A stretch of DNA of 64,000 bases from Fervidobacterium thailandense (GTDB taxonomy: Bacteria > Thermotogota > Thermotogae > Thermotogales > Fervidobacteriaceae). The position numbers and the translations under genes were made by a program. Shown here in pieces: positions 56,481-64,000 of the stretch (positions are counted from its first letter, which is position 1; the number at the start of each line of letters is the position of its first letter). The notes under the pieces are model-generated. The model was given only the letters and a program-made list of their open reading frames with translations, was not told the DNA's origin and made no database searches. The stretch covers positions 186,001 through 250,000 of the forward strand of contig NZ_LWAF01000001.1 of the NCBI RefSeq assembly GCF_001719065.1, read 5' to 3'.

Positions 56481-57700
56481 GATACTTCTACTTCCTGCAA
56501 CAATTCTTCGAACGGCTTCCGGCCCCAGCTTTTATTAAAGACACCAAGGGAAGACTCATATGGGTCAACGAGGAGTTCTTGAGGATACTCAACCTTACCG
56601 AGGATAAGGTTATTTCAAAGTTCGAATCCCAACTCTTGGGTGTCGAGAGCATCGAAGATATCGATCGCAAGGTTATGAGGACGCGTAGGAACCAAACACA
56701 CGACATAGTCTTTAACGGACGGTATTACACCGTTCACAGGATGCCCATCAGGCTCGGTACTGGTAGTTACGGTGTCGCCGGTATCATGTACGATGTTACA
56801 GAAAAGGTGCTTGAACAGCTACTTTACCGTATGCAGTCCTTTGTGGAGGAGAAAATTATCGAAGCCCTCGCAGAGTCAAACGGTGACGTTGACAATTTCG
56901 TCTCCTCTTTCTGCAAAAAGTTCCACGCTGAGTATCCTCACATAGCGGTCGCGTTGCTGAAGGACAACAAGTACCTGATGGGTGAAAGTAACCCGAAGGT
57001 TCTGGAAAAAGCGATGAACGCGAGTGAAATCAAAACATTTGTCGTTGAAAAGAAAACTTATCAGGTCATCCCCATCGAGAATCTCAAGTTCGTCGTCCAT
57101 GTACCGGACCAATACGTTGCCATAGCGAAGGCGTTGGCTAACTACCTCAAGTCCCACGTTGTAGCCGCACTTAAGATTTTGGAATCCCAACGCACGTACA
57201 ACGAGTTTTCCGCAAGATTAGATGCTATCTTAAAGCTCATAAACTTACTTGAGGAATGCGCAAACCTTGAAGAGTACCTAAAGCGTATTCTCCAAGAGTT
57301 GGTCAAGATTATTCCTGAGACTCAAAAGGCATCCATATGGCTTCTTGAGGGTGACGAATACAGGCTTGTCGCGGCCTACAATTATCCCGAACTTGATGGG
57401 TTCAAGATGAAGACCGAGGAAGATAACTACGGACCTGTGATCGGTGAGAACCGCGTGGTTGAGCTTGAAAACGCGTACCTAATAAACAGACAGAACAAGT
57501 ACAGGGAACTTTGGGAAAAGGTTGGCGTAACAGAGCCAAACTTCATCCCACTTGTTGGAAGTGTGAAGCTTGGTGAGAAGCGGCTGATCATCATCTCGCT
57601 GGACAATTTTGAGGGGAAACACTTCTCCGAGACCAGTAAGAAGTTACTTAAGATTCTCGTTGACCTCCTCTCCGCGTTCCTTAAGAAACAGGGATTGTGA
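56477..57700 (+). CDS. PAS and GAF domain sensor-like protein without an output domain
   Basis: 407 residues. A PAS domain (~8-115) begins ERLPAPAFIKDTKGRLIWVNEEFLRILNLTEDKV and ends GVAGIMYDVTEKV. A divergent helical or alpha/beta region follows (~115-245, NFVSSFCKKFHAEYPHIAVALLKDNKYLMG), then a GAF-like domain (~245-405, LLEECANLEEYLKRILQELVKIIPETQKASIWLLEGDEYRLVAAYNYPE). No kinase, cyclase, HTH or other effector module is seen, so it may signal through protein contacts. It starts inside the smc stop (ATGA). Confidence 0.82.
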   Translation: MRYFYFLQQFFERLPAPAFIKDTKGRLIWVNEEFLRILNLTEDKVISKFESQLLGVESIEDIDRKVMRTRRNQTHDIVFNGRYYTVHRMPIRLGTGSYGVAGIMYDVTEKVLEQLLYRMQSFVEEKIIEALAESNGDVDNFVSSFCKKFHAEYPHIAVALLKDNKYLMGESNPKVLEKAMNASEIKTFVVEKKTYQVIPIENLKFVVHVPDQYVAIAKALANYLKSHVVAALKILESQRTYNEFSARLDAILKLINLLEECANLEEYLKRILQELVKIIPETQKASIWLLEGDEYRLVAAYNYPELDGFKMKTEEDNYGPVIGENRVVELENAYLINRQNKYRELWEKVGVTEPNFIPLVGSVKLGEKRLIIISLDNFEGKHFSETSKKLLKILVDLLSAFLKKQGL

Positions 57701-57713
57701 AGGCGGGACACAA

Positions 57714-58151
57714 GTGGCGTTCAGGTTGGAGAAAATACTCTCCCTGAAGGTCAAGGAAGAAGAAGTTGTCAAACAGGCGTTATCTGCTGTAAGGGTGAGA
57801 ATCAATGAGCTGGAGGCCGAGATCGAAAAGGCTAAAGAGTACAGAAATTCTCTCGATACGGAGTTGCGCATTGGTTCTGTGCCCGGTGCGCAACTTAGTT
57901 TTTTACTGTATTTAAAAAATTTGCAGGACCGGTACATTGAGTTTCTCACAGAACAGCTTTCCAAGCTACGTGCTCAGGAAAGGGAGCTTCTTGCACAGTT
58001 CCTTGAAAAGCGTGCCGAGCGGCGGAGCTTGGAAAAGTTGAAAGAACGGTATCTTCAAAGGGAGTTATTTGAAATGGATCGCAAAGAAAGAATTTTGATC
58101 GACGAGATAGCTCTCCAGAAATTCGTTAGGAGAAGTTCAAGGATGGAGTAG
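57714..58151 (+). CDS. fliJ: FliJ-like coiled-coil protein
   Basis: 145 residues, almost entirely helical and charged, starting AFRLEKILSLKVKEEEVVKQALSAVRVRINELEAEI, with a middle LSFLLYLKNLQDRYIEFLTEQLSKL and the end RKERILIDEIALQKFVRRS. The first motif (FRLEKILxLK-E) and length match FliJ, the flagellar export chaperone that acts with FliI. Other flagellar genes are absent here, so FliJ is a probable rather than certain call. GTG 57714 follows GGCGGG. Confidence 0.7.
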   Translation: MAFRLEKILSLKVKEEEVVKQALSAVRVRINELEAEIEKAKEYRNSLDTELRIGSVPGAQLSFLLYLKNLQDRYIEFLTEQLSKLRAQERELLAQFLEKRAERRSLEKLKERYLQRELFEMDRKERILIDEIALQKFVRRSSRME

Positions 58152-58158
58152 AGAGGAT

Positions 58159-58902
58159 ATGTTTGCCGTTTACAAAATCGTCGGTAAGTTTGTAACCTAC
58201 CCGGGAGTGCTTGTCACACTATTTTGGTTACTGTCTTTATGGGCACTTGTGCGCAAAAGGCCCAAGCGGTTTGTTATCTTCACTTTTGTCGTGGGCTTGG
58301 TAATTTACGTTTCGTCGATGGGCATTACTTCTTACATACTTTCCAAGCTGATCGCCGTTGAAGATTCCGAGGATCGAGGAGAGTTCATCGTTGTTCTTGG
58401 TGGTGGGGTTGACGTTTTTGAGAACCGCGTGGAACTTGGCAAACACACAACCCGAAGAATCGTGAAGGCACTTGAACTTTACAAAAAACATCCCAGAAAG
58501 ATCGTTGTAACCGGCGGCGTTGTGACGAAGGGAATCCCCGAAGCGAACGTGATGGCGCAAGTTCTGGTCGAGCTCGGTGTGAACCCTTCGGATATCCTTG
58601 TCGAAAGGAACGCGAGAAATACGGCGGAGAACGCAAGATACACTTTCGAACTAATCGGTAACAGACCTATTACGCTTGTTACAAGTGTCACACACATGCG
58701 GCGTGCTTTGAAGTTATTCAAGGAAAAGTTCGACAGAGTCTACCATGTCAGTGCGGATCTTCCGGTTGATTTCAGAAACAGCTACCTTGATTACGTTCCG
58801 ACAGGTGAGGGATGCTACACCTTTGGTACACTGACACACGAGTTGATAGGACTGCTGAAAGAAGAACTTTCCACAAGATTACGACTGTCAAGAGGATTTT
58901 GA
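58159..58902 (+). CDS. ElyC/SanA/YdcF-family membrane protein (DUF218)
   Basis: 247 residues: two membrane segments (~16-32 and ~36-60), then a DUF218 domain with FIVVLGGGVDVFENRVELGKHTTRRIVKALELYKKHPRKIVVTGGVVTKGIPEANVMAQVLVELGV, ILVERNARNTAENARYT and LVTSVTHMRRALKLFKEKF. Family members such as ElyC are linked to envelope and lipid-carrier homeostasis. Located 7 bp after the FliJ-like gene. Confidence 0.88.
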   Translation: MFAVYKIVGKFVTYPGVLVTLFWLLSLWALVRKRPKRFVIFTFVVGLVIYVSSMGITSYILSKLIAVEDSEDRGEFIVVLGGGVDVFENRVELGKHTTRRIVKALELYKKHPRKIVVTGGVVTKGIPEANVMAQVLVELGVNPSDILVERNARNTAENARYTFELIGNRPITLVTSVTHMRRALKLFKEKFDRVYHVSADLPVDFRNSYLDYVPTGEGCYTFGTLTHELIGLLKEELSTRLRLSRGF

Positions 58903-58927
58903 ATCTCGCTTTAGGTGGTGAAGAACG

Positions 58928-59644
58928 ATGTTCCCACTTTATGATACCATTCCACACATCAGAAAACCGTACGTAAACTACATGATAATAGTGGCGAATG
59001 TTTTGGTCTTTGCGTACGAACTCTATCTATCGCTATTTTATTCTCAAAGTAGTCTGACGAACTTTTTTAACACCTTCGGATTCGTTCCAGCAAAGATATT
59101 CGGCCTTTTTTACGGTATCAATTGGCGTTTCGAAATGATTCCAACTCCACAAGTACCTCCGTTGGCAGAAATTGCCATCAGCTCTATCACACACATGTTC
59201 ATCCATGGCGGGTGGTTTCACATCATCGGTAACATGTGGTTTTTGAAGATATTCGGTGATAATGTTGAGGATGCGATGGGTCACTTTAAATTTTTTATTT
59301 TCTACATTACCGGTGGACTCTTCGCACTTGCGTTCCACGTCCTTTTTAATCCATTCTCCGATGTTCCACTCGTTGGTGCGTCCGGTGCTATATCGGCTGT
59401 GATGGGTGCTTACGCAGTTCTTTTCTGGTATTCGAGGATAGTGTCTCTTGTTTTCTTAATCTTCCCAATAGTCGTCGAGATCCCCGCGGTGATATATCTG
59501 TTCTATTGGTTTTTGATTCAAGTAATCAACGGCTTTTTCTCAACATTTGTTGAATCTCCGGTTGCTTACTGGGCACATGCTGGAGGCTTTATCTACGGTC
59601 TCCTTGTGGGTACAAGAGTAAGGAAAAAGCGATATTGGTTCTAA
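58928..59644 (+). CDS. Rhomboid-family intramembrane serine protease
   Basis: 238 residues with about six membrane segments. The catalytic Ser152 is in VGASGAISAVMG and His217 in YWAHAGGFIYG; the oxyanion-type HIIGNMWFLKIFGDNVED has H98 and N102. All the residues needed for activity in rhomboids are present. Substrates unknown. ATG 58928 has AGGTGGTGAAG upstream. Confidence 0.93.
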   Translation: MFPLYDTIPHIRKPYVNYMIIVANVLVFAYELYLSLFYSQSSLTNFFNTFGFVPAKIFGLFYGINWRFEMIPTPQVPPLAEIAISSITHMFIHGGWFHIIGNMWFLKIFGDNVEDAMGHFKFFIFYITGGLFALAFHVLFNPFSDVPLVGASGAISAVMGAYAVLFWYSRIVSLVFLIFPIVVEIPAVIYLFYWFLIQVINGFFSTFVESPVAYWAHAGGFIYGLLVGTRVRKKRYWF

Positions 59645-59656
59645 GGAGGAAATCGC

Positions 59657-60661
59657 ATGAAGAAAAGGATAGCGATAATCAGCACGGGTGGGACCATTGC
59701 GATGGTGAAAAAGGGTAGAACGGTCGTACCGTACGACAAGGGCAACGCACTTGTTACCGACATTCCCGAGCTCCACGAGATCGCCGATGTTACGCTGTTC
59801 GAATTTTCAAACGTGCCAAGCCCTTACATGACCCCCGCTCTTATGTGGCAGCTTGCGAAGGTCGTTGACAAAGTGTTGGAAGAAGAGGGATACGATGGGG
59901 TTGTAGTGACACACGGGACCGACACCTTAGAAGAAACTGCGTACTTCTTGGACCTGGTACTAAGAACGGAAAAACCAGTGGTTTTAACCGCATCGATGAG
60001 AAACATCAGCGAGCTCAGTACCGACGGGCCACGGAACGTTTTGTCGTCCGTGATGGTCGCCTGTGCGGACGAATCCCACGGCATGGGTGTGCTCGTGTGC
60101 CTAAACGATGAAATACACGCTGCAAGGGAGGTCACAAAAACGTACACCAGCAACGTGGCAACGTTCGACTCACCCGGCTACGGGCCTCTTGGGATCGTGG
60201 ACGAGAACAACGTTATATACTTTCGCAAGTCACTCACGCGCGAGAAGATCCTTACCGAAAGGATAGAGGAAAGAGTAGCGATTGTTAAGACGTTCACAGG
60301 AGACGATGGTTCAATTTTGAGAGCCGTTCACGGTATGGGTTATCGCGGTATCGTCGTTGAGGGCTTCGGTAGGGGAAACGTGCCACCGCAACTTGCAAGC
60401 ACGATAGAGGACATAGTGAGGTCGGGTGTTCCGATCGTCATCACCTCTCGATGCTTCAAAGGAAGGGTGTATCCCATTTACGGTTACGAAGGTGGCGGAG
60501 CTGACTTGCGAAGACGTGGTGCCATCCTCAGTGAACACCCGCTTGCTCAAAAGGCTCGCATAAAATTGATGGTTGTATTGGGGATAACTCAAGACATCGA
60601 GGAGATCAGAAAGTATTTCGAGAAACACATAGGAGGTAACGTAAGTGAGGTTGAGCGTTAG
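59657..60661 (+). CDS. ansA: L-asparaginase
   Basis: The two active-site threonine loops are clear: IISTGGTIAMV near residue 12 and VVVTHGTDTLEETAYFLDLVL near residue 86, with a Ser/Asp/Lys network (ELSTDGPRN; the later RNALHA-like stretch). The C-terminal IVVEGFGRGNVPP and PIVITSRCFKGRVYPIYGYEGGG are typical. 334 residues, and no signal peptide, so it is cytoplasmic (type I-like). Substrate range (Asn vs Gln) cannot be told by eye. Overlaps the next gene by 17 bp. Confidence 0.93.
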   Translation: MKKRIAIISTGGTIAMVKKGRTVVPYDKGNALVTDIPELHEIADVTLFEFSNVPSPYMTPALMWQLAKVVDKVLEEEGYDGVVVTHGTDTLEETAYFLDLVLRTEKPVVLTASMRNISELSTDGPRNVLSSVMVACADESHGMGVLVCLNDEIHAAREVTKTYTSNVATFDSPGYGPLGIVDENNVIYFRKSLTREKILTERIEERVAIVKTFTGDDGSILRAVHGMGYRGIVVEGFGRGNVPPQLASTIEDIVRSGVPIVITSRCFKGRVYPIYGYEGGGADLRRRGAILSEHPLAQKARIKLMVVLGITQDIEEIRKYFEKHIGGNVSEVER

Positions 60662-61658
60662 GCAACAGGCACTCATATGGGTGCTTGTTTACGCAACGTT
60701 GATTTTCATTGCGTTCGCGGTCTATAAGACCTTACTCTATGTTTTTGTTTTTTCGCTTGTTTCCATATTGGTTGTCAATTTCATCTTGAAGAACTTAATG
60801 AAGATCAAGATTCCGTACTGGTTGGCTGTTACGATTTCACTTGTGCTTTATTTCTCCGTCTTGATCTACGCGTTTGTGAACATCATCCCCGTGGTGGCAA
60901 AACAGGTGGGTTCGTTTTACGAGTTCATGCAGCGGATCCTTGACTCCAAGTACTGGGAGAATTATCTGAGTGATAATCCGGAATTCTCCGAAACGGTCGG
61001 AAAAATCGTGGAGTGGGCCAAGCCGAAGTTAACAGAGCTCTTCAGCTACATCGCACTGAACTTTGCCAAACAGCTACCTCAGGCACTCGTAGTGATATTC
61101 TACAGCGTACTATTCACGGTATACATCACCATTTACACGAGGTGGACTACGAACTCGATACCGGGTTTGTTCCCCATGAAAGTCCGCCCACTTATAGAGG
61201 ATTTTCTCCGCAAACTCGGATCAGCCCTTTCAAGCTACGTCGATGTGCTTTTGCTCGGTGCGATAATCGTTTCGGTTTCATTTTACGTTCTATTCAGCGT
61301 TTACCTTCCCGAATACACCGTCCTTCTCTCGTTTTGGGGGTTTGTAACGAATCTCATTCCAATTGTCGGGGTCGTTATTGAGTGGATTCCGATACTCATC
61401 GTCTCGTTGGGCCTTGGACTGAGGGGTTTTATCATAGTGAACGTCGTCGTTATGCTGATCCACCTCGGTGCGTTCCTGTTCTTCATATTCGTTATGAAAA
61501 AGCGGGCGGACATAAATCCCGTTTTGATACTCATATTCATCTTCCTTGTGGGTCTTGGCTATGGGATGGTGGGAACGTTCTTCGCTGTCCCCGTAGCGAT
61601 ATTCTTCGTTACGCTGTGGAACGAGTTTGTAAGGGGAGAACTTGAAAGTCTGAGTTGA
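60645..61658 (+). CDS. AI-2E family transporter (DUF20/UPF0118 permease)
   Basis: 337 residues with seven or eight membrane segments and a soluble middle part (~60-150). Conserved patterns include IPYWLAVTISLVLYFSVLIY, IVVSVSFYVLFSVYLPEYTVLLSFWGFVTNLIPIVGVVIEWIPI and the C-terminal GYGMVGTFFAVPVAIFFVTLW. The family covers AI-2 exporters, Na+/H+ antiporters and others, so the substrate is unknown. GTG 60645 follows GGAGG. Confidence 0.88.
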   Translation: MRLSVRQQALIWVLVYATLIFIAFAVYKTLLYVFVFSLVSILVVNFILKNLMKIKIPYWLAVTISLVLYFSVLIYAFVNIIPVVAKQVGSFYEFMQRILDSKYWENYLSDNPEFSETVGKIVEWAKPKLTELFSYIALNFAKQLPQALVVIFYSVLFTVYITIYTRWTTNSIPGLFPMKVRPLIEDFLRKLGSALSSYVDVLLLGAIIVSVSFYVLFSVYLPEYTVLLSFWGFVTNLIPIVGVVIEWIPILIVSLGLGLRGFIIVNVVVMLIHLGAFLFFIFVMKKRADINPVLILIFIFLVGLGYGMVGTFFAVPVAIFFVTLWNEFVRGELESLS

Positions 61659-61679
61659 CACTGCATGGAGGGGATTGCG

Positions 61680-63446
61680 TTGAAGTGGGATCTTAGCAAC
61701 ATTTACAGGTCTTTTGAAGATATGACATTTCAATCGGATCTATCGAAACTTGAAGTCGAGCTTGCGGAACTTGTAAGATGGACGGAAGAAAATTTCTCAA
61801 GTTACGAAAACTTCGAGAACAAGGTTGCCTACTGTTTGGAAAAACTCAACGAACTCTCGCTTCTGTCAGGCAAACTCCAAAGTTACGCAAGCTTGACACT
61901 AAGTGCCGATACAAACAACGCCACGGCGGCAAAATATCTCGATATCGTTCGCGAGAAAATGGTAAGTCTTTTCCTTGTCCGTGTCAAGCTTAGAAGATAC
62001 TTGAGTGCAATTGATTTTGACTGGGATCGCGCAATGATTCAGAATGTTCGGGAACATGCATTTTTTCTGAGAGAACAAAGAATGTTGTCGAAGTATTTGT
62101 TATCGGATGCGGAAGAGAAGATCTTGAACCTAATGCGGTTAACTGGCTCAAACGCGTGGAACAACCTTTACCACAAGGTAACTTCGAACTTGCTATGCGA
62201 ACTTGAAATCGATGGAGAAGTTAAGAAGCTCCCGCTCATGAAAGTTAGAAACATGGCGTACGAACCTTCCAAAGAGCTCAGGGAGAAGGCTTACTATGCC
62301 GAGCTTTCAGCGTGTGAGCAGATTGCCGATACGGTTGCCCAGTGCTTGAACAGCATCAAGGGAGAATTCCTGACGGAAGTTGGTTTAAGAGGCTACGAAA
62401 GTCCTCTCCAGCCAATGCTAATAGAAAATCGTATTAGTTACGAAACCTTCAGTGCGATGATGGAAGCGGTCAAAGAAAGTACTCCAACGCTACGGAAATA
62501 TCTCGTGCTGAAAGCTCGGATGTTAGGTCACGAGAGAGGACTACCCTGGTACGATTTGTTTGCTCCAATGGGATCGTACGAAAAGCGCTGGACTTTCGAT
62601 GAAGCTCGCAGTTTCATTGTTCAGCACCTGTCAACGTTCTCCAGTGAGTTGGGAAGTTTCGTCGATGGGGTTTTCGAAAAGAAGTGGATCGACGCGGAAA
62701 CGCGTCCAGGGAAACGTGGTGGAGCATTTTGCGCGTCGATAAAGGCACTCGGAGAATCTCGAATCTTGATGAGTTTTGATGGTACACTCGATAATGTGTT
62801 AACTTTAGCGCACGAGCTTGGGCACGCGTTTCATAATTATTGTTTGCGTAACGAAACTCCTCTAAACAGCGTAACACCGGCAACCTTGGCTGAAACGGCA
62901 TCGATATTCAACGAAACGTTATTGCTCGATAGGTTAAAAAAAGAAGCGGTGGAACCAACACAGAAAGTCTCGTTACTTGAAAAAGAACTGTCCGATGTCG
63001 TTCAAACGGTTGTGGATATCTACAGCCGGTACCTGTTCGAAAGCGAGGTCTTTGAACGCAGAAAGCACGGTACAATCGCAACTTCGGACCTTAAGGAGAT
63101 AATGATTCAGGCTCAGAGGGAAGCTTACGGTGAAGGTCTTGATGAAAGATTTTTACATCCTTACGCGTGGGTAGTCAAGCCACATTATTACTATCCAACC
63201 TTCCATTTTTACAATTTCCCCTACACCTTCGGGTTGCTCTTTGCACTGGGAGTCTACACTCAAAAGGATGAACCTGGATTTTTCGAAAAGTACAAACGAC
63301 TCCTTGCTTCAACTGGTAAGGGAACCGCCGAGGAAGTTGCGGCAAGCGTCGGACTGGATATCACAAGGAAAGAGTTTTGGAAATCCTCGTTGCATTTGAT
63401 TGAACAGGCGGTAGATGAGTTTGAAGCGCTCTCAAAGATGTTATAA
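61680..63446 (+). CDS. pepF: Oligoendopeptidase F (M3 family)
   Basis: 588 residues from TTG 61680, chosen because GGAGGGG lies 6 nt before it. The zinc motif is LAHELGHAFHNY (H378, E379, H382), with the downstream TLAETASIFNE holding the third ligand Glu. N-terminal KWDLSNIYRSFED, LQSYASLTLSADTNN, and C-terminal YYYPTFHFYNFPYTFGLLFALGVY match the PepF family. It cleaves cytosolic oligopeptides of about 7-17 residues. Confidence 0.95.
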   Translation: MKWDLSNIYRSFEDMTFQSDLSKLEVELAELVRWTEENFSSYENFENKVAYCLEKLNELSLLSGKLQSYASLTLSADTNNATAAKYLDIVREKMVSLFLVRVKLRRYLSAIDFDWDRAMIQNVREHAFFLREQRMLSKYLLSDAEEKILNLMRLTGSNAWNNLYHKVTSNLLCELEIDGEVKKLPLMKVRNMAYEPSKELREKAYYAELSACEQIADTVAQCLNSIKGEFLTEVGLRGYESPLQPMLIENRISYETFSAMMEAVKESTPTLRKYLVLKARMLGHERGLPWYDLFAPMGSYEKRWTFDEARSFIVQHLSTFSSELGSFVDGVFEKKWIDAETRPGKRGGAFCASIKALGESRILMSFDGTLDNVLTLAHELGHAFHNYCLRNETPLNSVTPATLAETASIFNETLLLDRLKKEAVEPTQKVSLLEKELSDVVQTVVDIYSRYLFESEVFERRKHGTIATSDLKEIMIQAQREAYGEGLDERFLHPYAWVVKPHYYYPTFHFYNFPYTFGLLFALGVYTQKDEPGFFEKYKRLLASTGKGTAEEVAASVGLDITRKEFWKSSLHLIEQAVDEFEALSKML

Positions 63447-63489
63447 AAGTCGTGTCAAAGCATGAAGTGAAAAAAGGAGAACGCTCACT

Positions 63490-64000
63490 GTGAGAGTTTA
63501 CAAAATCCAGGAGGACTTCTTCAGTTACACCGAGGATGGTAACGAAGTGTACGAATACACTTTAAAGAACGATAGCGGTTTTGCTGTTAAGATCCTGAAC
63601 TACGGTGGCATAATTCGCGAACTTTGGGTTCCGTCAAAGAGTGGGGAACCGATCGATGTGGTACTTGGTTACGACACATTCCCCGAGTACAGGCGAAATC
63701 CCGGCTATTTAGGAGCGATAATCGGAAGGTACGCGAACAGGATCGCCGGCGGGAAGTTCGTACTCGATGGGGTCGTTTATCAGCTTGCTTTGAATGACAA
63801 AAACCGTCCAAACGCGTTGCATGGAGGAATCAAGGGATTCGACAAGAAAGTCTGGAACGCGCGCGGTGAGATAGGTAACGAAGGGCCAAAGCTTGTCTTA
63901 ACATACACCAGTCCCGATGGTGAAGAAGGTTACCCGGGAAACTTGAATGTGACAGTCGTATACACATTGCTCGAGGATGGCCTGAAAATTGAATACTCTG
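63490..64000 (+). CDS. galM: Aldose 1-epimerase (galactose mutarotase), C-terminus missing
   Basis: The gene runs off the right edge. The visible 170 residues include AVKILNYGGIIRELWVP, DVVLGYDTFPEY, NPGYLGAIIGRYANRIAGGKF, NRPNALHGGIKGFDKKVW and YTSPDGEEGYPGNLNVTVVY, the GalM fold. It interconverts alpha and beta aldoses. GTG 63490 with GGAG 10 nt upstream. It follows pepF by 43 bp. Confidence 0.92.
   Translation, partial: MRVYKIQEDFFSYTEDGNEVYEYTLKNDSGFAVKILNYGGIIRELWVPSKSGEPIDVVLGYDTFPEYRRNPGYLGAIIGRYANRIAGGKFVLDGVVYQLALNDKNRPNALHGGIKGFDKKVWNARGEIGNEGPKLVLTYTSPDGEEGYPGNLNVTVVYTLLEDGLKIEYS

Overview
The window is a gene-dense bacterial chromosome segment of about 60 protein genes and one tRNA, almost all of core function. 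The gene content and order point to the Thermotogales: ffh-rpsP-khpA-rimM-trmD-SPOUT methyltransferase-rplS-lepB, STAS-cmk-ispH-rpsA-der, a TalC-type transaldolase, a DUF501 protein, and envelope proteins with signal peptides and barrel-like C-termini of the kind expected for the 'toga' sheath. Moderate GC, very strong GGAGGTG ribosome sites, frequent TTG/GTG starts and TTGACA/TATAAT promoters agree. A Fervidobacterium-like organism is my best guess, but the genus is inference.

Layout. (1) 1-12.9 kb, minus strand: an MFS transporter, a SIMPL-domain protein and a Lon-like protease; then, from its own promoter, pfkA, an amidohydrolase and mnmG; then, from another promoter, a LysM/M23 endopeptidase, prmA, a DUF501 protein, an NYN-domain protein, rlmH and a truncated secreted protein. 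(2) 13.3-18.3 kb, plus strand: the SRP / ribosomal protein / tRNA modification operon from ffh to lepB, ended by a clear bidirectional terminator. (3) 18.4-23.8 kb, minus strand: a four-gene envelope operon of three paralogous membrane-anchored proteins plus a CsgG-like protein with a barrel-like C-terminus; this is the most novel-looking locus. (4) A stretch of about 700 bp without a convincing gene. (5) 24.5-43.4 kb, plus strand: a His-rich DUF1292 protein, tRNA-Thr, a phosphate permease, apt, pgi, coaE, tal, aspS, STAS, cmk, an ispH-rpsA fusion, der, an HD-GYP protein, rpsB, and a CIRCE-like-controlled hrcA-grpE-dnaJ operon. (6) 43.4-44.4 kb, minus strand: a flavin reductase and a small membrane protein. 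(7) 44.5-64 kb, plus strand: gatA-gatB, a barrel protein, a HemW-like protein, ftsW-murG-murC, smc, a PAS/GAF protein, a FliJ-like protein, ElyC-like and rhomboid membrane proteins, asparaginase, an AI-2E family permease, pepF and a truncated galM.

Themes. Genes are packed with 4-40 bp spacing or short overlaps, so most are expressed as long operons. Notable points are an IspH-ribosomal protein S1 fusion with an apparent internal start that would release a normal-size S1; a diverged but geometrically exact CIRCE operator before hrcA; three genes whose ribosome sites point to CTG start codons; and a structured leader before rpsB. I found no CRISPR array, insertion sequence or prophage.
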